This document shows, one piece after another, positions 8,934 through 16,779 of a stretch of 64,000 nt of DNA. This stretch comes from Pseudobdellovibrionaceae bacterium. GTDB taxonomy: Bacteria; Bdellovibrionota; Bdellovibrionia; Bdellovibrionales; Bdellovibrionaceae. The number at the start of each line of letters is the position of its first letter. Within the stretch, counting starts at the first letter, position 1. The stretch lies in the NCBI GenBank assembly GCA_016719575.1, contig JADJYV010000008.1:62001-126000 (forward strand). Direction: 5' to 3'. The notes under the pieces were generated by a model. The model saw only the letters and a program-made list of their open reading frames with translations. It ran no database searches and had not been told where the DNA came from. The position numbers and the translations under genes are program-made.

Positions 8934-11833
8934 TACGGGTTTGCCTCATGCCTTAACTCACGAGCAACTTCCTCTTTAACAAAGGCTTCAATTGCATCTC
9001 CGACTTTTAAATCATTAAAGTTCTCGATGCCGATTCCACACTCAAACCCAGTTGCGACTTCTTTCGCATCGTCTTTGAAACGTTTAAGTGAAGAAATCTT
9101 TCCTTCGTAAACAATTTTTCCATCACGAATGAGTCGAGCCATATTCGAGCGCTGAATTTTTCCGTCGACAACGAAACAGCCACCTATTGTGCCAACTTTA
9201 GGCACCGTAAAGGTATTTCGAACCTCAGCACGTCCCATGACCTTCTCAACAATATCTGGAGTTAGAAGACCCGACATTGCCTTTTTGAGATCATCCACCA
9301 ATTCGTAGACGATCGAATAAGTTCTAACATCAACTCCCAAACGCTTTGCCTGTGTTTGGGCACCGCTGTCTGGGCGTACATTAAAACCAATGATAATACC
9401 TTTTGCAGTATTCGCCAAAAGAACATCGGATTCGCTAATTCCGCCGACTGCAGAGTGAATAATTTTAGTTTTAACCTCTGCTGTCGCAAGTTTCTGAATC
9501 ATCCCGCTGACAGCCTCTAAAGAGCCATGCACGTCGGCCTTCAAGACGATTGCCAGCTCTTTGACGTCTCCTTGAGTTACTTTTGAGAAAATATCCTCTA
9601 AAGACATTTTTGAGGCTGGAATATGCTCCGCCTTTTTTGCCTGCTCTGCGCGAAGCTCCGAAACCTTAACCGCTGTTTCTTCGTCCTTGACCACGTCAAA
9701 ACGATCTCCCGACGAAGGAGTCCCCTCAAGACCAAGAACTTCAACGGGTATTCCGGGACCTGCTGATTGAACTCTCTCGCCTTTGTCGTTGGTTAAAGAC
9801 CTCACGCGGCCTTTAATAGTTCCAGCAACGATATGCTGCCCTACTTTAATTGTCCCATCTTTAACAAGAAGAGTCGCAACATTGCCACGCCCTTTTTCCA
9901 TTTTCGCTTCGATCACAAGTCCCGTGCCCGACCTGTCCGGATTTGCTTTGAGATCTTGAACCTCAGCGACCAAGTGGATGTTTTCGAGCAATTCTTTAAT
10001 ACCCGTTTTCTTCAAAGCAGAAACTTCGACAAAGATAGTACTGCCGCCCCACTCTTCGGGGACGATTTCAAGTTCCGTTAACTGCTGCTTAATACGCTCA
10101 GGATTTGCACCCGGCTTGTCGATTTTATTAACTGCGACAATGATAGGGACACCCGCTGCTTTAGCATGATTAATTGCCTCAGCCGTTTGCGGCATCATTC
10201 CGTCATCAGCGGCAACTACAATCACCGCTATATCCGTCGCATTCGCCCCCCGAGCCCTCATCGCTGTAAAAGCTTCGTGGCCGGGAGTATCTAAAAATGT
10301 AATCAAAGAGCCGTCTTCTAACGTCACACTGTAGGCACCGATGTGCTGGGTAATTCCCCCCGCTTCGCCAGCAGCTACGTTTGCTTTGCGAATAGCGTCC
10401 AACAAGCTTGTTTTACCATGGTCAACATGCCCCATGATCGTCACAACCGGAGGCCTTGCAATAAGTGCCGCATCAAGATCTCCAAAGGCCGTTTCAGTCG
10501 CCACATCCTCGGCTGTTTTAAAGACATTTTGCGCTTCCCATCCGAATTCTGGGAGAATCAAAGCGATTGTATCAAAATCTAGCGAAGAATTCATGTTGGC
10601 CATGACGCCATTTTGCATCAACACTTTTATAAGTTGTGGAGCCTTCAAGCCCATTTCCATCGCCATGTCGCTCAATTTCATTGTGCTATTAACCTTAAGC
10701 ACTCGTTTAAGTGCTTTTGGCGTTGTGATTTGAGTTTTTAAAGCCTGACGCTCTAACATGCCCTTCTTTTTCTTAGGCTGAAAAACCATCTCGCGCTTAC
10801 GAAATTCAACAGCATTAAAATTAGCAATTTGTTCTTCTTGTTCACGTTCTTTAGCTGAAGGCCCCGCCACCGCCGGCGTTGCACTCCCTGCGCCAAAACG
10901 CTTCTTTTTGTCTTCGAACTTGCGACGCTCTTCTAGGACCGCAGCCTCATCGATAAATTCTGGTTGAGACTGAGCGACAAAACCCGCACGCAGAGTTCTG
11001 TTTTGACCCGGGCGTGGCGGACCACTAAATCCACCTGTTCTAGGGCCCGTACCGAAACCGCGATCTCCAGCTCCAGACGCTTGTCCTCCGCCGCGATCTC
11101 CACCTCGGTCACCCTGAGCAGGACGCTGAGGGCCTTGTTGGGAAACACGAGACAAATCCATACGACCAATAATATTTTTACGTCCAATACTTGGCGCAGC
11201 TGTCGCGGCACTTGCCACGCCACTGCTGCCAACCGTTACTTCCTTTTTTCTTGCTGCCAGCGGAACTGTCGCGATGGGAGCCGGAGTCGCTGCAACTGGC
11301 GCTGGGGGCGGAGTTACAATTACTGACTCTACGGGGGCAACTTCGAGGGGCTCCATTTTTTTCTCGAGCGTCTTTGCAGCGGAAACCGTCAGATCATTAA
11401 TTACCACCTCAACAGGCTCTTCATCTGCCACGACTTTTTTCCGAACAGCCTTAACTTTAGAGATTTCGATCGCTTCCTCTTCAGGCTCTGGCGTTACTTT
11501 TATTTTAACCTCAGCAACGGCCTCTTCTTCTGCCGCTGCCGCCTTTCGACGTACCACTGTCGATTTGGTTGATGCCGCTGGTGTCGTCACTTCCGCTGTC
11601 GGAGCCGCCACCTTTTTTGCGGGCGCCTTGCGAGTCGCTGCCTTCTTAGGCTTAGCCACATCTGAAGACCGTTCGCCACCACTGAGTTTTATTTTAATTT
11701 GCGCCAGAACCTCCGGTTCAATTTCAGACATGTGACTTTTAATGGGCAGGTGCCATTCGCGGATCTTGTCCATTAAAGCCAAGGGAGTCATTCCGATTTC
11801 TTTGGCAAATTCAAAAACTTTTGGATTACTCAA
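8933..11833 (-). CDS. infB: Translation initiation factor IF-2
   Basis: IF-2 is the GTPase that brings initiator tRNA to the 30S subunit and joins subunits. The 966-residue protein is long. An N-terminal IF2_N domain (about 1-50) is followed by 300 low-complexity Ala/Pro/Lys/Glu residues and a Gly/Arg stretch, then a second IF2_N module. The G domain begins at PPVVTIMGHVDHGKTS near 463, with DTPGHEAF and NKID motifs. The C-terminal domains end ARELRHEANP. No L7Ae-like or ylxR gene separates it from nusA, unlike many operons. Confidence 0.97.
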   Translation of the reverse strand: MSNPKVFEFAKEIGMTPLALMDKIREWHLPIKSHMSEIEPEVLAQIKIKLSGGERSSDVAKPKKAATRKAPAKKVAAPTAEVTTPAASTKSTVVRRKAAAAEEEAVAEVKIKVTPEPEEEAIEISKVKAVRKKVVADEEPVEVVINDLTVSAAKTLEKKMEPLEVAPVESVIVTPPPAPVAATPAPIATVPLAARKKEVTVGSSGVASAATAAPSIGRKNIIGRMDLSRVSQQGPQRPAQGDRGGDRGGGQASGAGDRGFGTGPRTGGFSGPPRPGQNRTLRAGFVAQSQPEFIDEAAVLEERRKFEDKKKRFGAGSATPAVAGPSAKEREQEEQIANFNAVEFRKREMVFQPKKKKGMLERQALKTQITTPKALKRVLKVNSTMKLSDMAMEMGLKAPQLIKVLMQNGVMANMNSSLDFDTIALILPEFGWEAQNVFKTAEDVATETAFGDLDAALIARPPVVTIMGHVDHGKTSLLDAIRKANVAAGEAGGITQHIGAYSVTLEDGSLITFLDTPGHEAFTAMRARGANATDIAVIVVAADDGMMPQTAEAINHAKAAGVPIIVAVNKIDKPGANPERIKQQLTELEIVPEEWGGSTIFVEVSALKKTGIKELLENIHLVAEVQDLKANPDRSGTGLVIEAKMEKGRGNVATLLVKDGTIKVGQHIVAGTIKGRVRSLTNDKGERVQSAGPGIPVEVLGLEGTPSSGDRFDVVKDEETAVKVSELRAEQAKKAEHIPASKMSLEDIFSKVTQGDVKELAIVLKADVHGSLEAVSGMIQKLATAEVKTKIIHSAVGGISESDVLLANTAKGIIIGFNVRPDSGAQTQAKRLGVDVRTYSIVYELVDDLKKAMSGLLTPDIVEKVMGRAEVRNTFTVPKVGTIGGCFVVDGKIQRSNMARLIRDGKIVYEGKISSLKRFKDDAKEVATGFECGIGIENFNDLKVGDAIEAFVKEEVARELRHEANP

Positions 11834-11911
11834 ATTTATCTCCTAAATAATATTTCTAACTCACGTTGGCACCACTAGAGGGCCAACTCCTGTTCGCGAA
11901 AGATGAGGGAT

Positions 11912-13309
11912 CTATTCCCCTTCTTCTTGCGCTCCTAGTTTTTGTAGTTCTTCTTTCAAACGTTGATCCGCCTGTTCTTTGGCTGACCCACCAGAGGCTT
12001 TGGTTTCTTTCGCCGCTGTTGGAGCTGTTGGAATTGGCAGGCCTTCGCTTTCGTACTTGGCAATTAATGCCTTTGCATCACCAATCAATTTTTCAGCTCG
12101 TTCTGGATCATCGTATCCAGGAATGGTCATAATCTCTTCGACTGTGGCCGTTGCTACAGATTGAAACGAACCAAAACCAGATTGAAAAATATTTTGCGCC
12201 ATCGTTTGGCTCATGCCCGGAAGTAACATCAAATTGAAAATGGACTCCGCCGTACGAGAGGCTGCTGATGATTCAGAAATAATATCCAACTTCCAAGTTG
12301 TAAGCTTTGCCGCCAAACGAACGTTTTGTCCTCGCTTACCGATTGCTAAACTCAATTGACTGTCGGGAACGACCACTTCCATTTCTTTATTTGCTTCATC
12401 AACGAAGACTCGAGAAATTTCAGCTGGAGCGAGAGCATTGCAAGCAAAGCGAGTGACATCTTCATCCCAAGATATAATATCAATTTTTTCGCCGCGAAGT
12501 TCCTGCACAATATTCTGAACTCGGGAGCCTTTCATGCCGACACACGCGCCCACAGGATCAATAGCGCTGTCTTTCGAGCGAACAGCAATTTTAGCTCTCT
12601 GACCTGGTTCACGTGCTGCACTCATAATCTCAACGACACCGTCGTAAATCTCTGGAACTTCCATCTCAAAAAGCTTCATCAAATAACGCTCATCTGCACG
12701 AGACATGATGATCTGCGGTCCGCGAGTTGTTTGTCGAACTTCGGAGAGATATCCCTGAATACGATCGCCTGGCTTATAAGACTCACCAGGGATTTGTTCT
12801 CGAGGCGGAATATAAGCCTCCGTTCTTCCTAAATCGACAACAATTGCGCCCTTTTCTACTCGGCGAGCAATCCCTGAAGCTATTTCACCCTTTCGTTCTT
12901 CAAACTCATTAAAAATAATAGATCTTTCAGCATCACGAACTTTTTGCATGATAATTTGTTTGGCTGTTTGAGCCGCAATTCGGCCTAACTCACCCGCATC
13001 CATTTTGATTCCGATGGAGTCACCCTCTTGAGCTTGAGGGTCTAACTTCAAAGCTTCATCCATCGGAATTTCAACTTCTTCATCAATGTATTTTTCACGA
13101 GGCACAACCTCTTTAAATTGAAAAAGTTCGACCTCACCAGTGTCATCGTTATAAGTAGCTTCAATCTCGCGATATGTTCCATACTTTTTGCGAGCAGCTA
13201 CCAACATCCCTTGAGTGATCGCTTCGACCACGACTTGCTTGTCGATTCCTTTGTCTTTACCGACTTGCTCAATAACGCGACTGAGATCCGTAAACATATT
13301 TTCAGCCAT
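11912..13309 (-). CDS. nusA: Transcription termination/antitermination factor NusA
   Basis: NusA binds RNA polymerase and nascent RNA and tunes pausing, termination and antitermination. The 465 residues hold the N-terminal polymerase-binding domain, an S1 domain near 135-200, and two KH domains marked GACVGMKGSRVQNIV and LAIGKRGQNVRLAAK. A C-terminal helix-hairpin-helix region (LLPGMSQTMAQNIF, MTIPGYDDPERAEKLI) follows. It ends in an acidic EEGE tail and lacks the duplicated acidic repeats of E. coli NusA. Confidence 0.96.
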   Translation of the reverse strand: MAENMFTDLSRVIEQVGKDKGIDKQVVVEAITQGMLVAARKKYGTYREIEATYNDDTGEVELFQFKEVVPREKYIDEEVEIPMDEALKLDPQAQEGDSIGIKMDAGELGRIAAQTAKQIIMQKVRDAERSIIFNEFEERKGEIASGIARRVEKGAIVVDLGRTEAYIPPREQIPGESYKPGDRIQGYLSEVRQTTRGPQIIMSRADERYLMKLFEMEVPEIYDGVVEIMSAAREPGQRAKIAVRSKDSAIDPVGACVGMKGSRVQNIVQELRGEKIDIISWDEDVTRFACNALAPAEISRVFVDEANKEMEVVVPDSQLSLAIGKRGQNVRLAAKLTTWKLDIISESSAASRTAESIFNLMLLPGMSQTMAQNIFQSGFGSFQSVATATVEEIMTIPGYDDPERAEKLIGDAKALIAKYESEGLPIPTAPTAAKETKASGGSAKEQADQRLKEELQKLGAQEEGE

Positions 13310-13326
13310 TGCAGTAACCTCTTTTG

Positions 13327-13878
13327 TTATTTCTTTTGTCCCTTAGTAAGTTCAAAAACAATTTTAGACTTTTCGATGGCGGATAAAGGAATACTCACTT
13401 CCATATCCTTAACTTGAAAACTTAACTTCTGCCCATCGAAAGCCCTTAAAACATCTTCAATTTGCTTCGCATTTTTAAGTTTTTTATCAGCGACGCCATA
13501 ATTCTCGAATGTCCCCGACGTCTTGACCCAGATCTTTCTTCCAACAGCCTTCTCAAAATGCCAAGGTCGTCGCAACCAGCGATCTAAGCCCGGCGTGGAA
13601 ACCTCAAGATAATAAGCCTCTCCGGGGATGACATCCTGTTCATCGAGAAGGGTGTCTAAGGCTCGAGAGACCCTAGAACAGTCGTCGATACTCACGCCCG
13701 TTGGTTCATCACCCTCAACTATTCCCTTGCAAACTTCTTTATCGATAAAGAGTCGAAGAGTGCGGCCTTTGCCTATACCAACAAATTCGATGTCGTAAAG
13801 TATGCAGCCTTCTTGAGCCGCTACTTCTTGCGCCATCTTTTCAACTCTGTCCATCCATGATGGATTTGATTCGGTCAT
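13327..13878 (-). CDS. rimP: Ribosome maturation factor RimP
   Basis: RimP is needed for late 30S assembly. The 183-residue protein has the motifs YDIEFVGIGKGRTLRLFIDKE, GVSIDDCSRVSRALD and YYLEVSTPGLDRWLRR, with the conserved STPGLDR at about 95-101. It is the first gene of the nusA-infB operon and is separated from the upstream rimI-like gene by a terminator. Confidence 0.93.
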   Translation of the reverse strand: MTESNPSWMDRVEKMAQEVAAQEGCILYDIEFVGIGKGRTLRLFIDKEVCKGIVEGDEPTGVSIDDCSRVSRALDTLLDEQDVIPGEAYYLEVSTPGLDRWLRRPWHFEKAVGRKIWVKTSGTFENYGVADKKLKNAKQIEDVLRAFDGQKLSFQVKDMEVSIPLSAIEKSKIVFELTKGQKK

Positions 13879-13902
13879 TAACTAAAGTCTTTCGCTAATA
13901 AT

Positions 13903-13926
13903 AAAAAAAGGCCCAACTAGGGCCTT
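13903..13926 (-). terminator. Intrinsic terminator after rimI-like gene
   Basis: Minus strand AAAGGCCC-TAGTT-GGGCCTTT followed by a run of T. It would end the transcript from the acetyltransferase before rimP. The A/T flanks on both sides may let it act in both directions. Confidence 0.75.
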
Positions 13927-13969
13927 TCGATTGCAGAACTTAGCAAAAAACTTCAAGGAGAGCAAGGGT

Positions 13970-14413
13970 TTATCGCAAAGTATATAGCCATGCACTTCCT
14001 CCCCCAGGATAGTAATTGGCGCGAACCCCCATACGACAGAACCCTAAAGACTCATAAAGCCCCCAGGCCCCCTTATTTTCGCAATGGACTTCAAGCCACA
14101 ATTCTTTGTCTGCAGGTTTTATAACGATAATATGACTTAGGAGGCTCCGCATCAAACCCTGTCCCCAAAACTCTGGGTGGCTTGCGACCACCGATATCTC
14201 CCAAGCTACAGGGGTCACTCGGTAGAGTACAAAGTTGACCAGGCGTTGACCATGAAAGGTTCCCCAGCCTTCGGTTGAATGAAACTCTGCCTGTAAAGTT
14301 TCTGCAGGCCAGTGAAACCCAATCAAATCACGATGACAACGGTACAGGTCTGAAACCACTTGCTGAACACGCCCCTCATCTAAAGGCTTTAGGGGGCGCA
14401 TTTCATAACTCAC
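13970..14413 (-). CDS. GNAT acetyltransferase, RimI-like
   Basis: A 147-residue N-acetyltransferase of the RimI type, which uses acetyl-CoA to acetylate an N-terminal amine, classically of ribosomal protein S18. Seen: VVASHPEFWGQGLMRSLL as the acetyl-CoA binding motif, then LEVHCENKGAWGLYESLGF and ANYYPGGGSAWLY, which match the RimI C-terminal pattern. It overlaps the upstream exported gene by four bases. The actual substrate is not shown by the sequence. Confidence 0.8.
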   Translation of the reverse strand: MSYEMRPLKPLDEGRVQQVVSDLYRCHRDLIGFHWPAETLQAEFHSTEGWGTFHGQRLVNFVLYRVTPVAWEISVVASHPEFWGQGLMRSLLSHIIVIKPADKELWLEVHCENKGAWGLYESLGFCRMGVRANYYPGGGSAWLYTLR

Positions 14414-15087
14414 TGAGGCCCAACCTTGTTGTTTGCACTTTCAGCAAGAATATTCCGTACCTTGTATTTACGTTTGATGATCTCAAACCAGGCTCGGGTT
14501 CTCTCTTCGAGTTGCTGTTGGCCCAAAAAACTCTTAACATTTTCCTTAAAACCCGAAAAAGAAAGCTCCCCAAATTTCAGTCGATTCTTTTCGTAATATG
14601 CCAGAGCCTCACTGTCACTAATGACACCCACCATTGAGCTGGTTTTAAAGCGAATAAATTCTTTCGCCGACAGTTTTTGCGCCACAAACTTTTTTAACTC
14701 AACGGCGCTGACCTCAAGGGACTGCCAAGTCGCCCGCCCCTCCATCGCTTTTTCTACTTTTCGCATCGCCTCTTGCACCTGATCTTCCGTCACCCGAGCA
14801 ACGGAAAAATTATCGGCCTCTCTATGAACGACAATCTCCAAAAGAACTGCGGTGACCTCATTGACCATCGCCGGGTCTCCAAGCTTTAGATCAAAAGACT
14901 GAGCTTTCTCTTTTTGCGGAAAAAGCACGCGATCAATCGCCGCCGATATTTGCACTTCACGGCTAGTTACAACTCGATCACCAACTTGACCCACGGATTG
15001 AGAAACTACGTGTGTCGCAGCTAACGAAAAAAATGCCAACAAAACAATTAAAACTCTATACACAGCCTTAGAATGACACCAGTGCAA
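14410..15087 (-). CDS. Exported SurA-N-like protein without PPIase domain
   Basis: A 225-residue protein with a signal peptide (VYRVLIVLLAFFSLAATHVVS); a GTG at 15063 is an alternative start. The mature N-terminus VGQVGDRVVTSREVQISAAID resembles the start of SurA/PpiD-type chaperones (VAxVNDxVIT). The rest is helical, with alternating Glu/Lys. No parvulin domain follows, so it would be a periplasmic chaperone-like fragment rather than an isomerase. This is a family resemblance only. Confidence 0.55.
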   Translation of the reverse strand: MHWCHSKAVYRVLIVLLAFFSLAATHVVSQSVGQVGDRVVTSREVQISAAIDRVLFPQKEKAQSFDLKLGDPAMVNEVTAVLLEIVVHREADNFSVARVTEDQVQEAMRKVEKAMEGRATWQSLEVSAVELKKFVAQKLSAKEFIRFKTSSMVGVISDSEALAYYEKNRLKFGELSFSGFKENVKSFLGQQQLEERTRAWFEIIKRKYKVRNILAESANNKVGPQ

Positions 15088-15128
15088 AAAAAAAGAAAGC
15101 CCTTATGAAGATGACATAAGGGCTTTCT
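15086..15128 (-). terminator. Strong intrinsic terminator
   Basis: Minus strand AGAAAGCCCTTATG, a seven-base loop, CATAAGGGCTTTCT and then TTTTTTTT: a perfect 14-pair stem. It ends the transcript of the barrel gene that stops at 15153. Confidence 0.88.
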
Positions 15129-15152
15129 GGTTCGAAACCGAATGACTAAAGA

Positions 15153-16322
15153 TTAAAAATTCACTTTTGCTGCAATCGCGACTGTATAATAATTCAACTT
15201 TTCAATTGGAGTTCCGCCGCTAGACTGAAGTCCAGAAGTAAATACTGGCTGGTTGTTAACTCGGCTAGTAAGATTAAACATATAACGATACTCAAATCCA
15301 AGAGCGAAGTTCTTGTTAAACTCCAAATCCACTCCTGCCGTCACACCCAAGTCAAGGGCGTGTGAATCACTAGACGATCCCTTATACGGTTGGCCCATGT
15401 AAACCACATCACGCCAAGTATATTTACGATAACTATAAGAAGTAAGACCACCTAACACTGGACGAACCATGCCTGACATCAACTGATACTTAGCCGCAAT
15501 GGCTCCCTGATATTGATCAGCATCAATTAACTTCGGATAATAGGGATTGTATGTCGCGTCCACTTGTTCAATCTCGTAATTTGAGAATAAAAATGATCCC
15601 TCGACAACCAAAGAGTCAAATTTAGTTCCCATCGCAGCACCGAACGAATAATTGCCGCGCACATTTGCGACGTCAGGATAATCACTCACGCCGGCAAGAC
15701 CACTGAAGTAATAAGCTGATCGCCGCTTTTCAACAACTTCCTCGGCAACTTTTGCGCGAAGTTCGTCACGAACGATATCACGCAGATTTTCCTTGGGCTC
15801 CACAGGCTGCACAACAATTGGCTGTGCTGGCGCAGGCTGCGTTGACACAACAGTTACATTTGAATTTGTTTGTTCCAACTTATTGCCAAATAAAAGTTCC
15901 GCACGACGCTTCTCATCTTCGAGACGGGATTGCTCGAGCTTCTCGACGATCTTTTGCTCAGTTTGAATCTCAGCATCTTGACGAGACTTTCTCATGACTT
16001 CAGCCCGCGACTCCACCAGGGGCGTAGACTCAATAATGGCAACAGGCTGCTTTTGCACCTGAGATGTCTGAGTCTGAGCATTGGCATTTGAAGTCGGCGT
16101 TGCCTGATTCAATATATAGATAGGCTGAGCCCCATGATTAGCGGTTCCAGCTACGGAACCTGACACGGGAGCGGGAGTCGCAACAGCACTGCCGGCCTGC
16201 TTGTTTGCGTACATTTGGTCAAGCTCTTGATCGACTTCCGCATCGATATTCGCCCCTTGAGCCAAACTCAAATTTGGAGCGACCATCAAAGCCGCAAGGA
16301 CAGAGAAATAGATACTTTTCAT
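15153..16322 (-). CDS. Outer-membrane beta-barrel with Gln/Ala-rich N-terminus
   Basis: From the ATG at 16322, preceded by AGGAGACTCTT, the protein has 389 residues and a signal peptide MKSIYFSVLAALMVAPNLSLAQ. Residues about 20-200 are low-complexity (Gln, Ala, Thr, Val), with a predicted coiled stretch rich in Glu/Arg around KSRQDAEIQTEQKIVEKLEQ. The last 170 residues look like an 8-stranded OmpA/OmpW-type barrel (SGLAGVSDYPDV to YYTVAIAAKVNF). The N-terminal part may cross the periplasm. No peptidoglycan-binding domain is seen. Confidence 0.7.
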   Translation of the reverse strand: MKSIYFSVLAALMVAPNLSLAQGANIDAEVDQELDQMYANKQAGSAVATPAPVSGSVAGTANHGAQPIYILNQATPTSNANAQTQTSQVQKQPVAIIESTPLVESRAEVMRKSRQDAEIQTEQKIVEKLEQSRLEDEKRRAELLFGNKLEQTNSNVTVVSTQPAPAQPIVVQPVEPKENLRDIVRDELRAKVAEEVVEKRRSAYYFSGLAGVSDYPDVANVRGNYSFGAAMGTKFDSLVVEGSFLFSNYEIEQVDATYNPYYPKLIDADQYQGAIAAKYQLMSGMVRPVLGGLTSYSYRKYTWRDVVYMGQPYKGSSSDSHALDLGVTAGVDLEFNKNFALGFEYRYMFNLTSRVNNQPVFTSGLQSSGGTPIEKLNYYTVAIAAKVNF

Positions 16323-16779
16323 AAGAGTCTCCTCATCATTCAACTTTTGATCACTCACGGGTAAGAGCAACGCCTGTGCCAAAAAGACCCCAGCTCCTGC
16401 CCTCTGTCTAACTAGTTGATATTATGGGATGATCAACAAAGAGACCCGGAGTGCATTTCGGCCCCAAAATATCGATTTTGACTGCTTTTCAGACAATCAC
16501 GTGAAAGGATTTCAAAAAATCACAAAAGAATCAGCAATCCGGGGTCAGCTGAATTTCAGGCAACTGCATATAAAAAGACGTAATCTGTATTCCTAGCCCT
16601 AAATTATGATTAAACAGCCTAATCTTAGCGTAGATACTCTACTTATTGGGACTTATCACCCCTAAATTCCTATCCTTTTTATAAGGTTCGCTTTTTTTCC
16701 TTGATATAAATCGAACACGACTCAATAGTCCGTTTCGCGAAAAAAATTAAATAATATTCAATCACTTGTAGAGGTTCAG
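16323..16779. other. Intergenic region, divergent promoters
   Basis: AT-rich, no gene seen. It separates two divergent exported-protein genes. A candidate promoter for the plus-strand gene is listed separately; nothing else could be defined. Confidence 0.5.
16701..16729 (+). promoter_or_regulatory. Candidate promoter of the repeat-protein gene
   Basis: TTGATA at 16701-16706 and AATAGT at 16724-16729, 17 bases apart, upstream of an AGAGG ribosome-binding site and the ATG at 16780. Confidence 0.4.

Noticed and set aside
10341..11735. Plus-strand ORFs opposite infB
   Set aside because: Antisense shadows of the low-complexity and G-domain regions, with no ribosome-binding sites or families.
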